From positions 1 through 37,431 of IMG/VR virus record IMGVR_UViG_3300030107_004043: 37,431 nt of DNA. The stretch is one strand, 5' to 3'. The translations under genes were made by a program, and so were the position numbers. How positions within the stretch are numbered: position 1 is the first letter of the stretch; the number at the start of each line of letters is the position of its first letter. This document shows positions 9,701-18,171 of the stretch, in pieces. This DNA is from a virus. The notes beneath the pieces were generated by a model that saw only the letters and a program-made list of their open reading frames with translations, did not search any database and had not been told where the DNA came from.

Positions 9701-12700
9701 CCACCTATCCTGCATTTGAACTTAATTTTTATAGTGATGAAAACTTTACTAATTTGTGGTATAAATCTTCCGCAGATCCTAACTTTGCAATTGATAGAGT
9801 AGGAACAGTAGGATCGGCTGGTGCTAAGGTTAATTTAACAATTAATAAGTATACTCCGACTTTATATTATAAGTTGGATTATATTTACGAAAGTGATCTT
9901 CCTAATGTTAAGAAAGAAATAGTAGTAGATGAAGATGTAAGTGCAGCAAGTGAGATTATAACTGAATCTTCACTTTATAATGGAGAACAAGTTATTACAA
10001 CTTCATCTACTACCGATTTTACATATACTCTTGCTACCTTACCTGAACAACCTTCTTATGCATCTACTGTTTCCAATGTAGTATATGACACTACTTCTAC
10101 AAGTGCTTTGGGAGCGATTAAGAAGTTTAATATAATTGATAAAGGAAGAAATTATTATGCTATTCCTGGAATTTCTACTGTTACCTCTGTTGTAGGAACT
10201 ACTGCAGTTATTGAACCTTCTAGTACTTCGGTTGGTTCTATTAAGAGAACTGAAATTAATAATATTGGATATAATTTCCCATCTGACACTACTTTACAAC
10301 CTAGTATATTACTTCCTCAAATTATTGATATAGATCATCTGGCTGCTTTTGAATCTATTGGAATAACTTCTCAGGGAAGAGGATATCAGGCCCCTCCTAA
10401 ACTTCTTGTTTTTGATGGCAAAACTAAGAAACAAGTTTCTAATGCAGATATTCGTTATAAACTAGGAGATCAGCAAGTCACTATTTACAGAAATCCAACG
10501 GGATTGAGTAGGGCATATTCTCCGACCATTATTCCTGTAGAAAATAGTAATGGTGTTGGTATTAGTACGGTTGGATTTAATACTATTACCAGAGATGCCT
10601 TTGTTGAATTATCTGTTGGTTTTAGTACAGCTAATATCTTCCCGTTAGAAGTAAATGACAAATTCCTTTTAGAAGGTATTAGTGTTGGCGTAGGATCCAC
10701 TGGAAAGAACTTTAACTCAGCAGATTATAATCATACTCTTTTTACAGTTACCTCAATGGATAAAAACATTGGAGGTGTTGGGGCTACCATCACTTATAGT
10801 ATGGCATCCTTAATTGATGAAGGAGTAGATATTGGTAAATTTGATGCTGCTAATTCTTCTGCTCGAATTGTTCCTGAAAAATATTTCCCTGTATTTGATA
10901 TTTCATTAACTACTCAAGAATACTTAGAAGGAGAAACTGTTACTTCTAATTCTGCTTCTGGGACAGTAGAACAATGGGACTTTAATAATGAAATATTAAA
11001 AATATCATCTTCTGATGATTTTAAAGTTGGCGAAGTTATTCGTGGGGAATCCTCTAATACTCAGGGAACCGCTACTTCTATAAGATCCTTTGTTTCTACT
11101 ATGACTTTGGATGCGTCATCTAAGGTTCTTCATGGATGGGAAAGTGATTCAGGAGTTCTTAACGCTAATATGCAAAGAATTCAAGATAATTACTACTATC
11201 AGAACTTCTCTTATGCATTAAGATCAAGGGTTGCAGAAGAAAAATGGGATGATGTAGTAAGTTCTATAAACCATACTGCTGGATTTAAGAAGTTTTCTGA
11301 TTATCAGTTAGAAACGAGTAATACAGAGAGTTCTATGGTTGTCGGATTAAGTACTGCTACCACCTCTTTTGAAATAGTAACAGATATGATTGGATATGGT
11401 GATTTAAACTGTGTTCAAGACTTTGATTTAGTTACTGAGAATTCATTAAATCTTCCGACTATTGTTTCCGACGAAATAATATTCTCTAATAGAATTTTAA
11501 TGGATTATCAAGAATCTGTGGGTAACAGAGCTCTTTCCATTGATGACATGAGTGGGACTTTTAATAGCAGTCCTAGAGCAACTAAGTACAGCGTAGTAGA
11601 TACATTTAAACTTGCAGATGTAAGAGCACAGAAATATATTACTTATGTGGTAGACCAGAGATATACTCAACAACGTCAGTTAATGATCGTTGATCTTCTG
11701 CATGATGGGGCATTTGGATATATTAACCAATATGGAAGAGTAGAAACTCAATATGATCAAGGATCCTTTGATTTTGCTATTAGTGGGGATTTAGGTCAAT
11801 TACAATGGTATCCTACTCAGTTTAGTGTAAATGATTATGATATTACATGTCTTTCATATAATCTAAACGATAACTTCTTAGGAATAGGAACTACTGCTCT
11901 TAGTGATGTTGCATTAATTCAATCTTCTAGTACTAAGGTTCCCTCTGCTACTCAAACTACTATTGTAGGTATTGCAAGTACTTATCGGTCTGCCAAGATC
12001 TTAGTTGAAATCACACCAGATGCCAGTGGTGTAGGAGATATTAATAGTAGTGAATGGGAATTTGATGAACTTAATATTCTTCATGATGGTTCTAATGTTG
12101 ATCTTTTGGAATATGGTCAATTATTGACAACACCTGGTGGTTATACTGGTGGAAGTTTCGGTACTTACTATCCTTATATTGATGGAACTGATTTAAAGGT
12201 TGATTTTATTCCTAATGCAGGTATTGGTACAACTTGTGTTGTTAATACCATTTACGTAGCGATTGCTCAGACCTCTTCTGGTATTGGTACTATTCAAATG
12301 AACCATGCCTTAATTGAGGCAAGAGCAACTGATATTGCTGCTTCTGGAACTCCTATAGCCGTACCTGTTGCTTCATATGGTAACGATTATGATGGAGCAC
12401 ATTTCTTAGTTCAAGTAACTGATACTACTAATAATCATTATCAAACATCAGAAATTGTCGTCGTTGACAATTATATTGAGGATCCTTCTGTTAGTGTTCA
12501 AACTTTTGATACTGAATATGCAACTGTTAACAGTCATTCTGATTTAGGTTATTGGTCTACTGGAATTAGTGGTCTTGGAACGGTTTCTTTATACTTCCAA
12601 CCTAATGCGAGTATTGCAGTAGAAGTTAAGACGTATATGAATGCATTAAAGAATGTTCTTGCATCTAAGGATGAAATAGACTTTACTAATGCAACTATTG

Positions 12701-15700
12701 AGAGTGGATTTGAAACTTATACTGGTACTGAAAGAGACATTAAGAGATCGTTTAATTTAACTCATAGGAACTATAATATCTTTGAAAGATATTTCTTAGC
12801 GAATGAGACTAATATTGTAGATACGGACAATAATACTGTTACTGTACCTAATCATTTCTGGGTTACTGGTGAAAAGATTACTTACAACCATGTAGGAACT
12901 TCTAATTCTGGTATTGGAATAGCATCTACTGATGGCTTCGTTGGGGTAGGTACTACTACTTTCTTACCATCTGAGGTATTCGTTGTTAAAGTGAATGATG
13001 ATACTCTTAAGTTTGCTGAAACCGCCGAAAAAGCACTAAAAGTTGTACCTGAAACTGTAGATATTACTAGTGTTGGTATTGGAACTTCTCATAGATTTAT
13101 TTCTCAGAAACAGAACCAAAAAGCATTGATGGCACTGGATAATATTATTCAGTCACCTGTTGTTTCTACTGCTGTTACAACTACTCTTTCTAATGAACTT
13201 TTAGGAGTTCAGAATATTGCAGAATTCAGTGGAATAACTTCATTCTTTGGTGCTGATCTTATTAAGATTAATGATGAGATCATGAAGATTGAAGGAGTTG
13301 GCATTGGTAGTACTAACTTCATAAGACTGCGTAGAGAGTGGTTAGGAACGACTCTGGCAGGTCATGGAACCGATTCCTTGGTAACTAAGGTTATTGGTAA
13401 TTATAACATCGTTAATAACCTTTTAACCTTTACTGAAGCACCTTATGGAAATGTTCCAATTAGTAGTACCACTAATCCACCTGATGATAGAGATTGGGTT
13501 GGAATATCAACTGGATCTCATTTCCAAGGAAGAACGTTCATGCGTTCTGGAGAAACCAATGGTACCGCTGAATCTTATTCAGAGAATTTAATTTTTGATA
13601 GTCTGTCTAGTCAATTTAATGGTATTGATGATACATTCACTTTAAAATCAGATGGAGCAAATGTATCAGGTATACAGACTGATTCTATTATTTTGGTTAA
13701 TGATATTTTCCAAGCAAATGGAAGCACTTATCAATATACGATTGCAGAAAATTCTGGAATTTCTTCTATAACCTTTACTGGAACGGCAACTTCTATTGCT
13801 TCTGATCCAGGTGGTTCTAACCTCCCAATGGGTGGAGTTATTGTTAGTGTTGGATCTAGTGAAGGATTTGGTTATCAACCCCTCGTCGCAGCAGGTGGAA
13901 CTGCCATTGTTTCTACTGCTGGTACTGTAAGTTCTATTAGTCTTGGATATACTGGTTCTGGATATAGATCTGGTATTCAAACTGTTAATGTTGCAATTAA
14001 GACTGAAAGTTTAACAGGTACTAATTTGGTTTCAATTGGTACTGCTTCTATAGTTGATGGTTATATTACGGGTGTTGCTGTAACTAATCCTCATATATTT
14101 GGTAAAGCAAAGAGTATTGCACATGTAGGTTATAGTACTTCTCAGGGACTTACAACTGTTACTACCCATCTTCCTCATGAATTATCATTGGGTGATGAAA
14201 TAGATCTTTCAGGTATTGCATTTACATGTAACTATGCCCCACGACTAGGTATTACTAATGTAGGATATGATACGGTAACGGGTATTATGACAGTTACTAC
14301 TGCTAGTGCTCATAATTATAATACCACAGGTAAGACTAATAGAGTTATCTTTACTGGACTTGCATTTACTTGTGGTTTAGATAATGGAGAGTCTACTCAT
14401 TATTATCCACGAGGTCAAGACTTAGCATATGATACAGCTGTTGAAGTTATAAAGAATGGAACTCTTAAGACTGTTACCAATGCTGCATATAATCCTGTAA
14501 CAGGGATCATGACTGTTACTGTTCCTTCTCATGGATTGAGTAATGGGGATAAGGTTCTCCTAGAAAATAATTCTATTCAATTCATTTGCCAGAAGGATGG
14601 TGGAAAGACTGCTCATAGTTATCCTAGACCAAGTGATCCTATTGCTGGACAGTGGGTAACAATTTCTAATAAAACCACTAATACTTTTAGAATTCAAGTT
14701 CTAAGTGTAGCTCCTTCTACTAATGTAGGAATTCATACGTTCGTTGGATCAACTACTAATGGCATTACTCTACATGACGATAAGATTAGTGTTAATGTAG
14801 GATATGGTGGTCCTGCTGATCAATTTGCCCATACTTTCGTGGGTATAGGAACTAGTGCTGTTATAACTGGTGGAGATTATACACATCAATTTGTAAGTGC
14901 AGCGAGTAGTGCTGTAGTTACCGGGGGTAATTACACCCATACTTTTGTAAGTGCTGTTGGGGGTGGAGTTACGGTAACAGGAATAGGTACTACGACCCCT
15001 ACTGCTGCTTCCTATGATGCTTCAACTGGTGATTTAGTATTAACAGTAGGATCGGGTCATACGTACACTACAAGCGATACTGTAGGGTTCTCAACGAATG
15101 CTATAGTCTTTACATGCTCCTTAGATGGAAACACTAGTGCTCATGCGTATCCACGTTCTAGTGATCCTATTACTGGAATGGGAGTTACGGCAATTACTGG
15201 TGTAGGAGATACCACTATTACTGTTAATGTTGGATCATCACCATTATCCTACTATAATGTTTCGGATGCTAGTTACACTGCATCTAGTGGAGACCTTACT
15301 CTAACGGTTGGTAGCCATAGTCTTACAGGACCAAGTACCCATACGGTTACTGCTGCTCAGTATAATCCTGTCTCAGGTATTATGACTGTCTTTGTGGGAA
15401 CCGCCAATTCATTCTCCAGTGGAGATAAGGTGCGTTTTGATAATGATTCATTAACCTTTACTTGTGCATTAGACGGACATACTGCTAATAAGACATATCC
15501 ACGAGCTGGTTCAGGAGGTACTGCCGATCCATTTAATGGACAATGGAGATCTATCGCTGGTGTAGGTAGTACTTCATTTGAAGTTCAAGTTTTGGATAAC
15601 ATTCCATCTACTTATACTGGGGTTCATACCTTTGTATCTGCTTCTGCTGGTGGACTTCATAAGATGGGCGAATCTGTTAAGATTGAGCAGGATAGTTTAA

Positions 15701-18129
15701 CATTTAGATGCTCAATGGATGATTATGCTACTCTGCATACTTATCCCAGATATAGTGATCCAGGATTCAGTACTTGCTTAGGAATTACTACTGTAAGTTC
15801 TAATACAATTACTTTAAACGTTGGTGTTTCTACTATAGTCAAATATGACGTAACCGCAGCAGATTACTTCCCTGCCACTGGTATTATGACAATGACCATT
15901 GGCGATCACACTTTACGTAAGGGAAGTAGTATTAAGATTGCTACAGAATCTCTCAAATTTACTTGTGCTAAGGATGGTGGAATTACTACTCACAGATATC
16001 CTAGAAAACCAGATCCAACTTATAGTGGAGTAGATGTTACTGCAGTTAATAGCACCACTGAATTTGAAGTTAATGTTGGTCCATCAACTGTACCTACTTT
16101 CTATGTTGGTTTAGGATCTGTACAGGGAGCAATTATGGCTCCAAGAGACAATAATAATTCTGCAAGTAAGACTGATCCTGCTTCTGGTGGAACTACTGTT
16201 CTAAGAGTCTTAGATAATAAGACATTTGAGGTTAATACTGGTGTATCAACTCTCTCTCACTTCTATGCAAGAGGTGGATCTTTACAAAGATCTCTGGAAG
16301 TAGTATTTGATGATCCAACGTCTTATTCTAATATGGCATTAGATTATGCTTCGGGTTATTCGGGAATGGGAACTGCGGCAACTATTGATGTTGTTGTGGG
16401 GCAAGGATCTAGTATTATTAATTTCAGAATTGATGAAACCGGATATGGTTATGGAAATGGGGAATTCTTAACTGTTCCTATTGGAGGAACCGTCGGTATT
16501 CCAACTACATCTGGTTATAAAGAATTTTTAATTGAAATAAATGAAACATTTAATGATGAATTTACTGGATGGTCTATCGGACTACTTCAAGTACTTGATA
16601 ATTGGGATGATGATTTTGATGGAAGTACAACTACCTTCCAATTAACTGAGAATGGTGGAGATCTAATTTCTATTCGTTCACGTAAGGGATCTCAGATCAA
16701 TGTTGAAGATGTACTTCTTATTTGGATTAATGATATTCTTCAAGTTCCTGGTAAAGGATATTCATTTAATGGTGGTAGTATTGTTACCTTCTCCGAAGCA
16801 CCTAAGAAAGATGATACATCTAAGGTAATCTTCTATAAGGGAAGTGGTGCTGCTGACGTAGTTGATAGAGAAATTATTGAAACAGTTAAGGAGGGTGATA
16901 CCTTAAAGATAGGACGTTTACCTGATCAATTTGAGTATTTGGTCGAAGATCCAAGAACTGTTATGCGCGTTGATTCTACTGATCTTGTTACTACTAATCC
17001 ATATTATGGTCCTGGGAATAGTGCAGATGAATCCCTTGAAAGACCTGTTAAATGGTGCCGACAGACCGAAGATAAGATTATTAATGAAATACCTATTGGT
17101 AAGGATAGAGAACATTATGAACCTCAAATTCATCCATTTGCCTATATTACTAAAACAGTTGGTATTGGATCCACTACAATATATGTTGATTCTCTAAGAC
17201 CATTATTTGACACTTATAATGAAAAAGAAGATAAGACTCAATTATCCTTCCAAGATAAAGTGAAATTTATTAAACAAGAAACTCTCACAGGTGCTGCTGC
17301 AACTGCCATTGTTTCTGCTGCTGGAACCATCTCTTCTATTGATATTACGGATGGTGGAGTAGGTTATACCACAGCAGTTGTAAGTATTGCTTCCACGGTA
17401 GGTGTTGGTACAACTACTCAGGCAATGGGAAGTGTAACCATTAGTGGGGTGGGAACCGTAACAGGTGTTGCTATTACCAATCCTGGTGTGGGATATACTT
17501 GGACTAATGTTCCTTCTGTTCTTATTAGTCATCCTGTGTTAACTGATGAAGCAAACCCAGTGGGTACATATGCAGGAGATCAAGGAAATATTGTTGGTTT
17601 TGGAACGACAACAATTGCTTCTGGAACTCAATTAATATTTGATCTCTTTATTCCATTCGATTCCTTTATGAGGGATGGTAACCTTACAGGAACAGCAGTT
17701 ACTGTAAGTGGAATAGGAACTGATGATTACTTTGTGGTAAGTAACTCCAATATGGGTACAGGATCTACTTCTATTACTTCACTGGATGTTGCAGGATCCA
17801 CTGTTGGAATAGGAACATCATTTGTAGATAATGTTTATCAAGTAAATAGTACTGAGGAAGTTGATAGAGTAATTGGTGGTGGAACAACTACTATTAGACG
17901 AGTCTTTGTAAAAGTGGATGGTAATGGTCCTCATGGATTAAGTACTACATCGGGAATATCAACTTCTGATTATATGGGAACATATAGTTGGGGAAGAATT
18001 GATCTTACTTCAAGAGCCGGATTAAATTCTTATACTGCATATACATCAAGTGGAATTACTGGTATTACTACATCTCTAATGGTAGAAAGGTTTAATCCTC
18101 TCAGATATAAGGGATATCAGGAACATTAG
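3760..18129 (+). CDS. 7: Giant gp7-like baseplate wedge protein (4789 residues)
   Basis: It occupies the T4 gene 7 position between gp6 and gp8. Residues 1-60 (LPAYVQEEFPLVAEFFKSYY) and 197-226 (AKDFYLSKGSDKSYEILFKA then LYNEDVRIVRP) resemble, from memory, the C-terminal region of T4 gp7 (DFYSTKG, LFKVLYNEEV), so the wedge-core part appears to sit at the N-terminus here. The protein is over four times longer than T4 gp7 (1032). Modules visible: RG-H loops at about 103-135, 1604-1650 and 3162-3211; G-x-G-Y repeats at 760-833, 1084-1194, 3388-3413 and 4522-4590; a YHYH-type domain at 1275-1395; repeats ending in YYV/FKLS at 968-1027 and 1876-1935; a GE repeat at 2387-2441; and a YPR array at 3486-4086. 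Gly-Ile/Val-Gly-Thr strings are frequent. Mass is near half a megadalton. The role of the expansion is unknown; surface decoration or sugar binding is inference. Confidence 0.8.
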   Translation: MSENRVKFSNIVQNQLPAYVQEEFPLVAEFFKSYYQGQEYKSGPLDLLQNIDEYIKVQEQTNLQTSVILDDALTSYGKTINVDLQESPTGTKGFPETYGLIQIDDEVITYTGKTNSSFTGCIRGFSGVTSYHKNASPDQLVFKDTPSGSHKSGSTITNLSVLFLQQFLLKTKRQFAPGFDDRDLHADLDQNIFIKQAKDFYLSKGSDKSYEILFKALYNEDVRIVRPKDFLFTPSNANYRITNDLVVEPISGNPLNLKHSTLFQQPFESDINKAYAPITSVEPIEVGFGQTYYKLSIDAGYNRDIRVDGAIYGEFNVSPKTRLIGEVGSGVTSLIVDSTVGFGATGDLHIEYKDGTTGIASYKSKSLNQFFELDNITGTIANAASIGINTFAYGESFADPDETIRVRINAVLGKYEIVDNTYYYSKGDTAKIRTLGVEDTKFKYKNWFYNVAPSYKVKSVKLIDASDLTYEIGLNVDHYFKLGDAATLIDANNTQKPTTIISVPSSKSITVRGQGNIDLNQTWDIRRNILTANSSSFPTSSLYTTNIQNVYKDKTKLLVASPSLPSYNNQPLDVDSQTVTFTGTYIGEEWNISPFGDHGFYTGDAVYYIPEKVNYEYFTSTGVKKTGIKVNSSLFAGDVGYIVTGLVGSTFVENRIPPNEKVYFAYRVDANNIKLSVNRTNITTGTFISLDNNTNAINCQILPFKFRYKTLQAQNLLREFTTPDDDGTVIETAPGFTGMLINGVEICNYKSRNSINYGKLNKIDVVSPGSDYDIINPPVLSISDNTGIGATGYVAVRGNLKDIRILDSGFDYQGTPVVTITGGNGYGAVASVNMKEATHSVSFNSQGGGIYPEVNLNLDTIGFGTYHKFSSGERVVYDTKNQDPIGGITTSANYYVSLVGLTSVKLHANQGDALIGINTISLTSHGIGKQYIKSYDKKRIVEGINVINSGSGYENKKRTVKSATGINTALNQITISNHDYKSGEVINYVETTDTEIGGLSASTEYYVTSIDSDTFKLSSVGVGTTNKDFYYGSKQYIDFTSVGVGTQTFNYPEISVDVVGNVGIASTGTETFECDIQPIFRGEITSVHLMSNGIGYGSSEIINFNREPDIRLGSGDDAQLAPIIANGVITEVVILKEGERYNCAPTLTITGEGIGAVITPVMVDNKISAVNVIHGGNGYSPSTTSIEVEFPGSGVQFDPYVQSWTINLFERHLANFTADDGYIPEEFAVDRGLQYSALYAPRKLRESVYATDQGGITLYGDKDLKIVGGKEIESDQHSPIIGWAYDGNPLYGPYGYVKRAGGVVAQMKSGYSIDPPDQRPPTSLFPRGFFVEDYVYKDVEDPTVLDENNGRFCITPEFPEGTYAYFTTINDGSADSGGVFNGYKRPTFPYLIGANYGSLPQEFNLKHTSNQSSINLDNSQWSRNTAPYNLIEGDLEYEYCFIPDKLSQTIDVKSVTPGLVEKVGILTGGTLYQVGDAAVFDNTDTQGYGAAAKVSVIGGKDVNSISVASSTVSNVQIYPGNKSGEYILRSENPHNFKNVDTVTVSGLSTTSSNIGGVYNIGVATNKFVVTGIGTDDSTGIAATAITGFVTFFNVTGDFSYPAIEPNDILKIGAERVKVLDVQSEFDRIRVLRAVDGTIGAAHTVTSVLYQDPRRLTINAGFNTTYNVNRNRQIYFVPSETVGLGTTAAVGIGTTISLSNPGTGISEIFVPTKTLYIPGHNLQSNDKLTYSPNGGSGLVVLRQEASYPTGISTLSDGDTLYVAKINDTLIGLSSVTVGVGTTGTWVGIATTASSTFFFTGLGTGVYHSLKTNYDPITAEVSRNLVTVSGGSTHGLTNNDLVDIKVNPGITTDITLKYNDFSRRLLVNPKAFNASGVNTSTNTFTLTNHGFVTGQKVLYTADTSIIEGLQDNGVYYIVRDDENNFKLSDTHYNSTLAKPSIVGVASTASGNINPINPQLKFYKDSTASFDLSDSSLSYSIQGTTYPAFELNFYSDENFTNLWYKSSADPNFAIDRVGTVGSAGAKVNLTINKYTPTLYYKLDYIYESDLPNVKKEIVVDEDVSAASEIITESSLYNGEQVITTSSTTDFTYTLATLPEQPSYASTVSNVVYDTTSTSALGAIKKFNIIDKGRNYYAIPGISTVTSVVGTTAVIEPSSTSVGSIKRTEINNIGYNFPSDTTLQPSILLPQIIDIDHLAAFESIGITSQGRGYQAPPKLLVFDGKTKKQVSNADIRYKLGDQQVTIYRNPTGLSRAYSPTIIPVENSNGVGISTVGFNTITRDAFVELSVGFSTANIFPLEVNDKFLLEGISVGVGSTGKNFNSADYNHTLFTVTSMDKNIGGVGATITYSMASLIDEGVDIGKFDAANSSARIVPEKYFPVFDISLTTQEYLEGETVTSNSASGTVEQWDFNNEILKISSSDDFKVGEVIRGESSNTQGTATSIRSFVSTMTLDASSKVLHGWESDSGVLNANMQRIQDNYYYQNFSYALRSRVAEEKWDDVVSSINHTAGFKKFSDYQLETSNTESSMVVGLSTATTSFEIVTDMIGYGDLNCVQDFDLVTENSLNLPTIVSDEIIFSNRILMDYQESVGNRALSIDDMSGTFNSSPRATKYSVVDTFKLADVRAQKYITYVVDQRYTQQRQLMIVDLLHDGAFGYINQYGRVETQYDQGSFDFAISGDLGQLQWYPTQFSVNDYDITCLSYNLNDNFLGIGTTALSDVALIQSSSTKVPSATQTTIVGIASTYRSAKILVEITPDASGVGDINSSEWEFDELNILHDGSNVDLLEYGQLLTTPGGYTGGSFGTYYPYIDGTDLKVDFIPNAGIGTTCVVNTIYVAIAQTSSGIGTIQMNHALIEARATDIAASGTPIAVPVASYGNDYDGAHFLVQVTDTTNNHYQTSEIVVVDNYIEDPSVSVQTFDTEYATVNSHSDLGYWSTGISGLGTVSLYFQPNASIAVEVKTYMNALKNVLASKDEIDFTNATIESGFETYTGTERDIKRSFNLTHRNYNIFERYFLANETNIVDTDNNTVTVPNHFWVTGEKITYNHVGTSNSGIGIASTDGFVGVGTTTFLPSEVFVVKVNDDTLKFAETAEKALKVVPETVDITSVGIGTSHRFISQKQNQKALMALDNIIQSPVVSTAVTTTLSNELLGVQNIAEFSGITSFFGADLIKINDEIMKIEGVGIGSTNFIRLRREWLGTTLAGHGTDSLVTKVIGNYNIVNNLLTFTEAPYGNVPISSTTNPPDDRDWVGISTGSHFQGRTFMRSGETNGTAESYSENLIFDSLSSQFNGIDDTFTLKSDGANVSGIQTDSIILVNDIFQANGSTYQYTIAENSGISSITFTGTATSIASDPGGSNLPMGGVIVSVGSSEGFGYQPLVAAGGTAIVSTAGTVSSISLGYTGSGYRSGIQTVNVAIKTESLTGTNLVSIGTASIVDGYITGVAVTNPHIFGKAKSIAHVGYSTSQGLTTVTTHLPHELSLGDEIDLSGIAFTCNYAPRLGITNVGYDTVTGIMTVTTASAHNYNTTGKTNRVIFTGLAFTCGLDNGESTHYYPRGQDLAYDTAVEVIKNGTLKTVTNAAYNPVTGIMTVTVPSHGLSNGDKVLLENNSIQFICQKDGGKTAHSYPRPSDPIAGQWVTISNKTTNTFRIQVLSVAPSTNVGIHTFVGSTTNGITLHDDKISVNVGYGGPADQFAHTFVGIGTSAVITGGDYTHQFVSAASSAVVTGGNYTHTFVSAVGGGVTVTGIGTTTPTAASYDASTGDLVLTVGSGHTYTTSDTVGFSTNAIVFTCSLDGNTSAHAYPRSSDPITGMGVTAITGVGDTTITVNVGSSPLSYYNVSDASYTASSGDLTLTVGSHSLTGPSTHTVTAAQYNPVSGIMTVFVGTANSFSSGDKVRFDNDSLTFTCALDGHTANKTYPRAGSGGTADPFNGQWRSIAGVGSTSFEVQVLDNIPSTYTGVHTFVSASAGGLHKMGESVKIEQDSLTFRCSMDDYATLHTYPRYSDPGFSTCLGITTVSSNTITLNVGVSTIVKYDVTAADYFPATGIMTMTIGDHTLRKGSSIKIATESLKFTCAKDGGITTHRYPRKPDPTYSGVDVTAVNSTTEFEVNVGPSTVPTFYVGLGSVQGAIMAPRDNNNSASKTDPASGGTTVLRVLDNKTFEVNTGVSTLSHFYARGGSLQRSLEVVFDDPTSYSNMALDYASGYSGMGTAATIDVVVGQGSSIINFRIDETGYGYGNGEFLTVPIGGTVGIPTTSGYKEFLIEINETFNDEFTGWSIGLLQVLDNWDDDFDGSTTTFQLTENGGDLISIRSRKGSQINVEDVLLIWINDILQVPGKGYSFNGGSIVTFSEAPKKDDTSKVIFYKGSGAADVVDREIIETVKEGDTLKIGRLPDQFEYLVEDPRTVMRVDSTDLVTTNPYYGPGNSADESLERPVKWCRQTEDKIINEIPIGKDREHYEPQIHPFAYITKTVGIGSTTIYVDSLRPLFDTYNEKEDKTQLSFQDKVKFIKQETLTGAAATAIVSAAGTISSIDITDGGVGYTTAVVSIASTVGVGTTTQAMGSVTISGVGTVTGVAITNPGVGYTWTNVPSVLISHPVLTDEANPVGTYAGDQGNIVGFGTTTIASGTQLIFDLFIPFDSFMRDGNLTGTAVTVSGIGTDDYFVVSNSNMGTGSTSITSLDVAGSTVGIGTSFVDNVYQVNSTEEVDRVIGGGTTTIRRVFVKVDGNGPHGLSTTSGISTSDYMGTYSWGRIDLTSRAGLNSYTAYTSSGITGITTSLMVERFNPLRYKGYQEH
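6037..7341 (+). repeat. G-x-G-Y beta modules in gp7 (two clusters)
   Basis: Short units of the form 'xxIxVxxxGxGYxxxPxVxIxG' recur. Examples are SPGSDYDIINPPVLSI and DSGFDYQGTPVVTITGGNG (6037-6258), then SNGIGYGSS, KEGERYNCAPTLTITG and HGGNGYSPS (7009-7341). The same unit recurs elsewhere in this protein and in gp8, the DUF4815 protein and gp14. Confidence 0.7.
7591..7944 (+). other. YHYH-type domain inside the giant gp7
   Basis: Residues about 1278-1395 read SPIIGWAYDGNPLYGPYGYV, later LDENNGRFCITPEFPEGTYA and then YFTT. The string G-x-A-x-D-G-x-P-x-Y-G-P-Y-G-Y followed by D-x-N-N-G and a closing Y-A-Y is the signature of the YHYH domain family, with the canonical final YHYH replaced by YAYF. 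The function of the family is not established in phage tails. Boundaries are approximate. Confidence 0.7.
10918..11082 (+). repeat. GE-type beta repeat in gp7
   Basis: EYLEGETVTSNSASGTVEQW and DFKVGEVIRGESSNTQGTAT form the same two-strand unit found in gp14 and the DUF4815 protein. Confidence 0.65.
13243..13392 (+). repeat. RG-H beta module in gp7
   Basis: FFGADLIKINDEIMKIEGVG then IRLRREWLGTTLAGHGTDSL is the clearest gp7 copy of the module. Others are at about 4066-4164 (DDEVITYTG, CIRGFSGVTSYH) and 8569-8705 (IGAERVKVLD, LRAVDGTIGAAH). Confidence 0.65.
14215..16017 (+). repeat. YPR repeat array in gp7
   Basis: A core unit of about 22 residues, L-x-F-T-C-x-x-D-G-x(4)-H-x-Y-P-R-x-x-D-P, occurs at 14362-14424 (HYYPRGQD), 14575-14640 (HSYPRPSDP), 15103-15168 (HAYPRSSDP), 15451-15531 (KTYPRAG, with a GSGGTA insertion), 15697-15762 (HTYPRYSDP) and 15952-16017 (HRYPRKPDP). 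A degenerate copy, FTCNYAPR, lies at 14215-14250. Between cores, NPVTGIMTVT and THTFVSA-like strands alternate, so the full period is roughly 70-175 residues. All six full copies keep the Cys and all end in YPR. Confidence 0.85.
17323..17529 (+). repeat. G-x-G-Y beta modules near the gp7 C-terminus
   Basis: Two units in tandem: GTISSIDITDGGVGYTTAVV and GTVTGVAITNPGVGYTWTNV. The DNA just before them (17302-17324) is nearly identical to 13900-13922, which precedes a third unit ending TGSGYRSG, indicating intragenic duplication. Confidence 0.7.
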
Positions 18130-18141
18130 TATCTTTTTCTT

Positions 18142-18149
18142 AATAAATA
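18142..18149 (+). promoter_or_regulatory. T4-type late promoter for gp8 and downstream
   Basis: AATAAATA lies 12 bases after the gp7 stop and 22 bases before the gp8 ATG, in a 42-base gap. It gives gp8 and the DUF4815 gene a late start independent of the 14-kb gp7 transcript. Confidence 0.65.
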
Positions 18150-18171
18150 ACTAAAAAATAATGCTATCAAG

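Noticed and set aside
13666-17532. Ser/Thr/Asn-rich antisense frames behind the repeat regions of gp7.
   Set aside because: They mirror the Gly/Val/Thr repeats of gp7 and carry no family motif; composition explains them.
3760-18129. Possibility that the 14.4-kb frame is several genes or an assembly artefact.
   Set aside because: The frame is continuous, and module style and codon use are even throughout. No internal ribosome binding site with a family-type N-terminus was found, and gp8 follows in the expected order.
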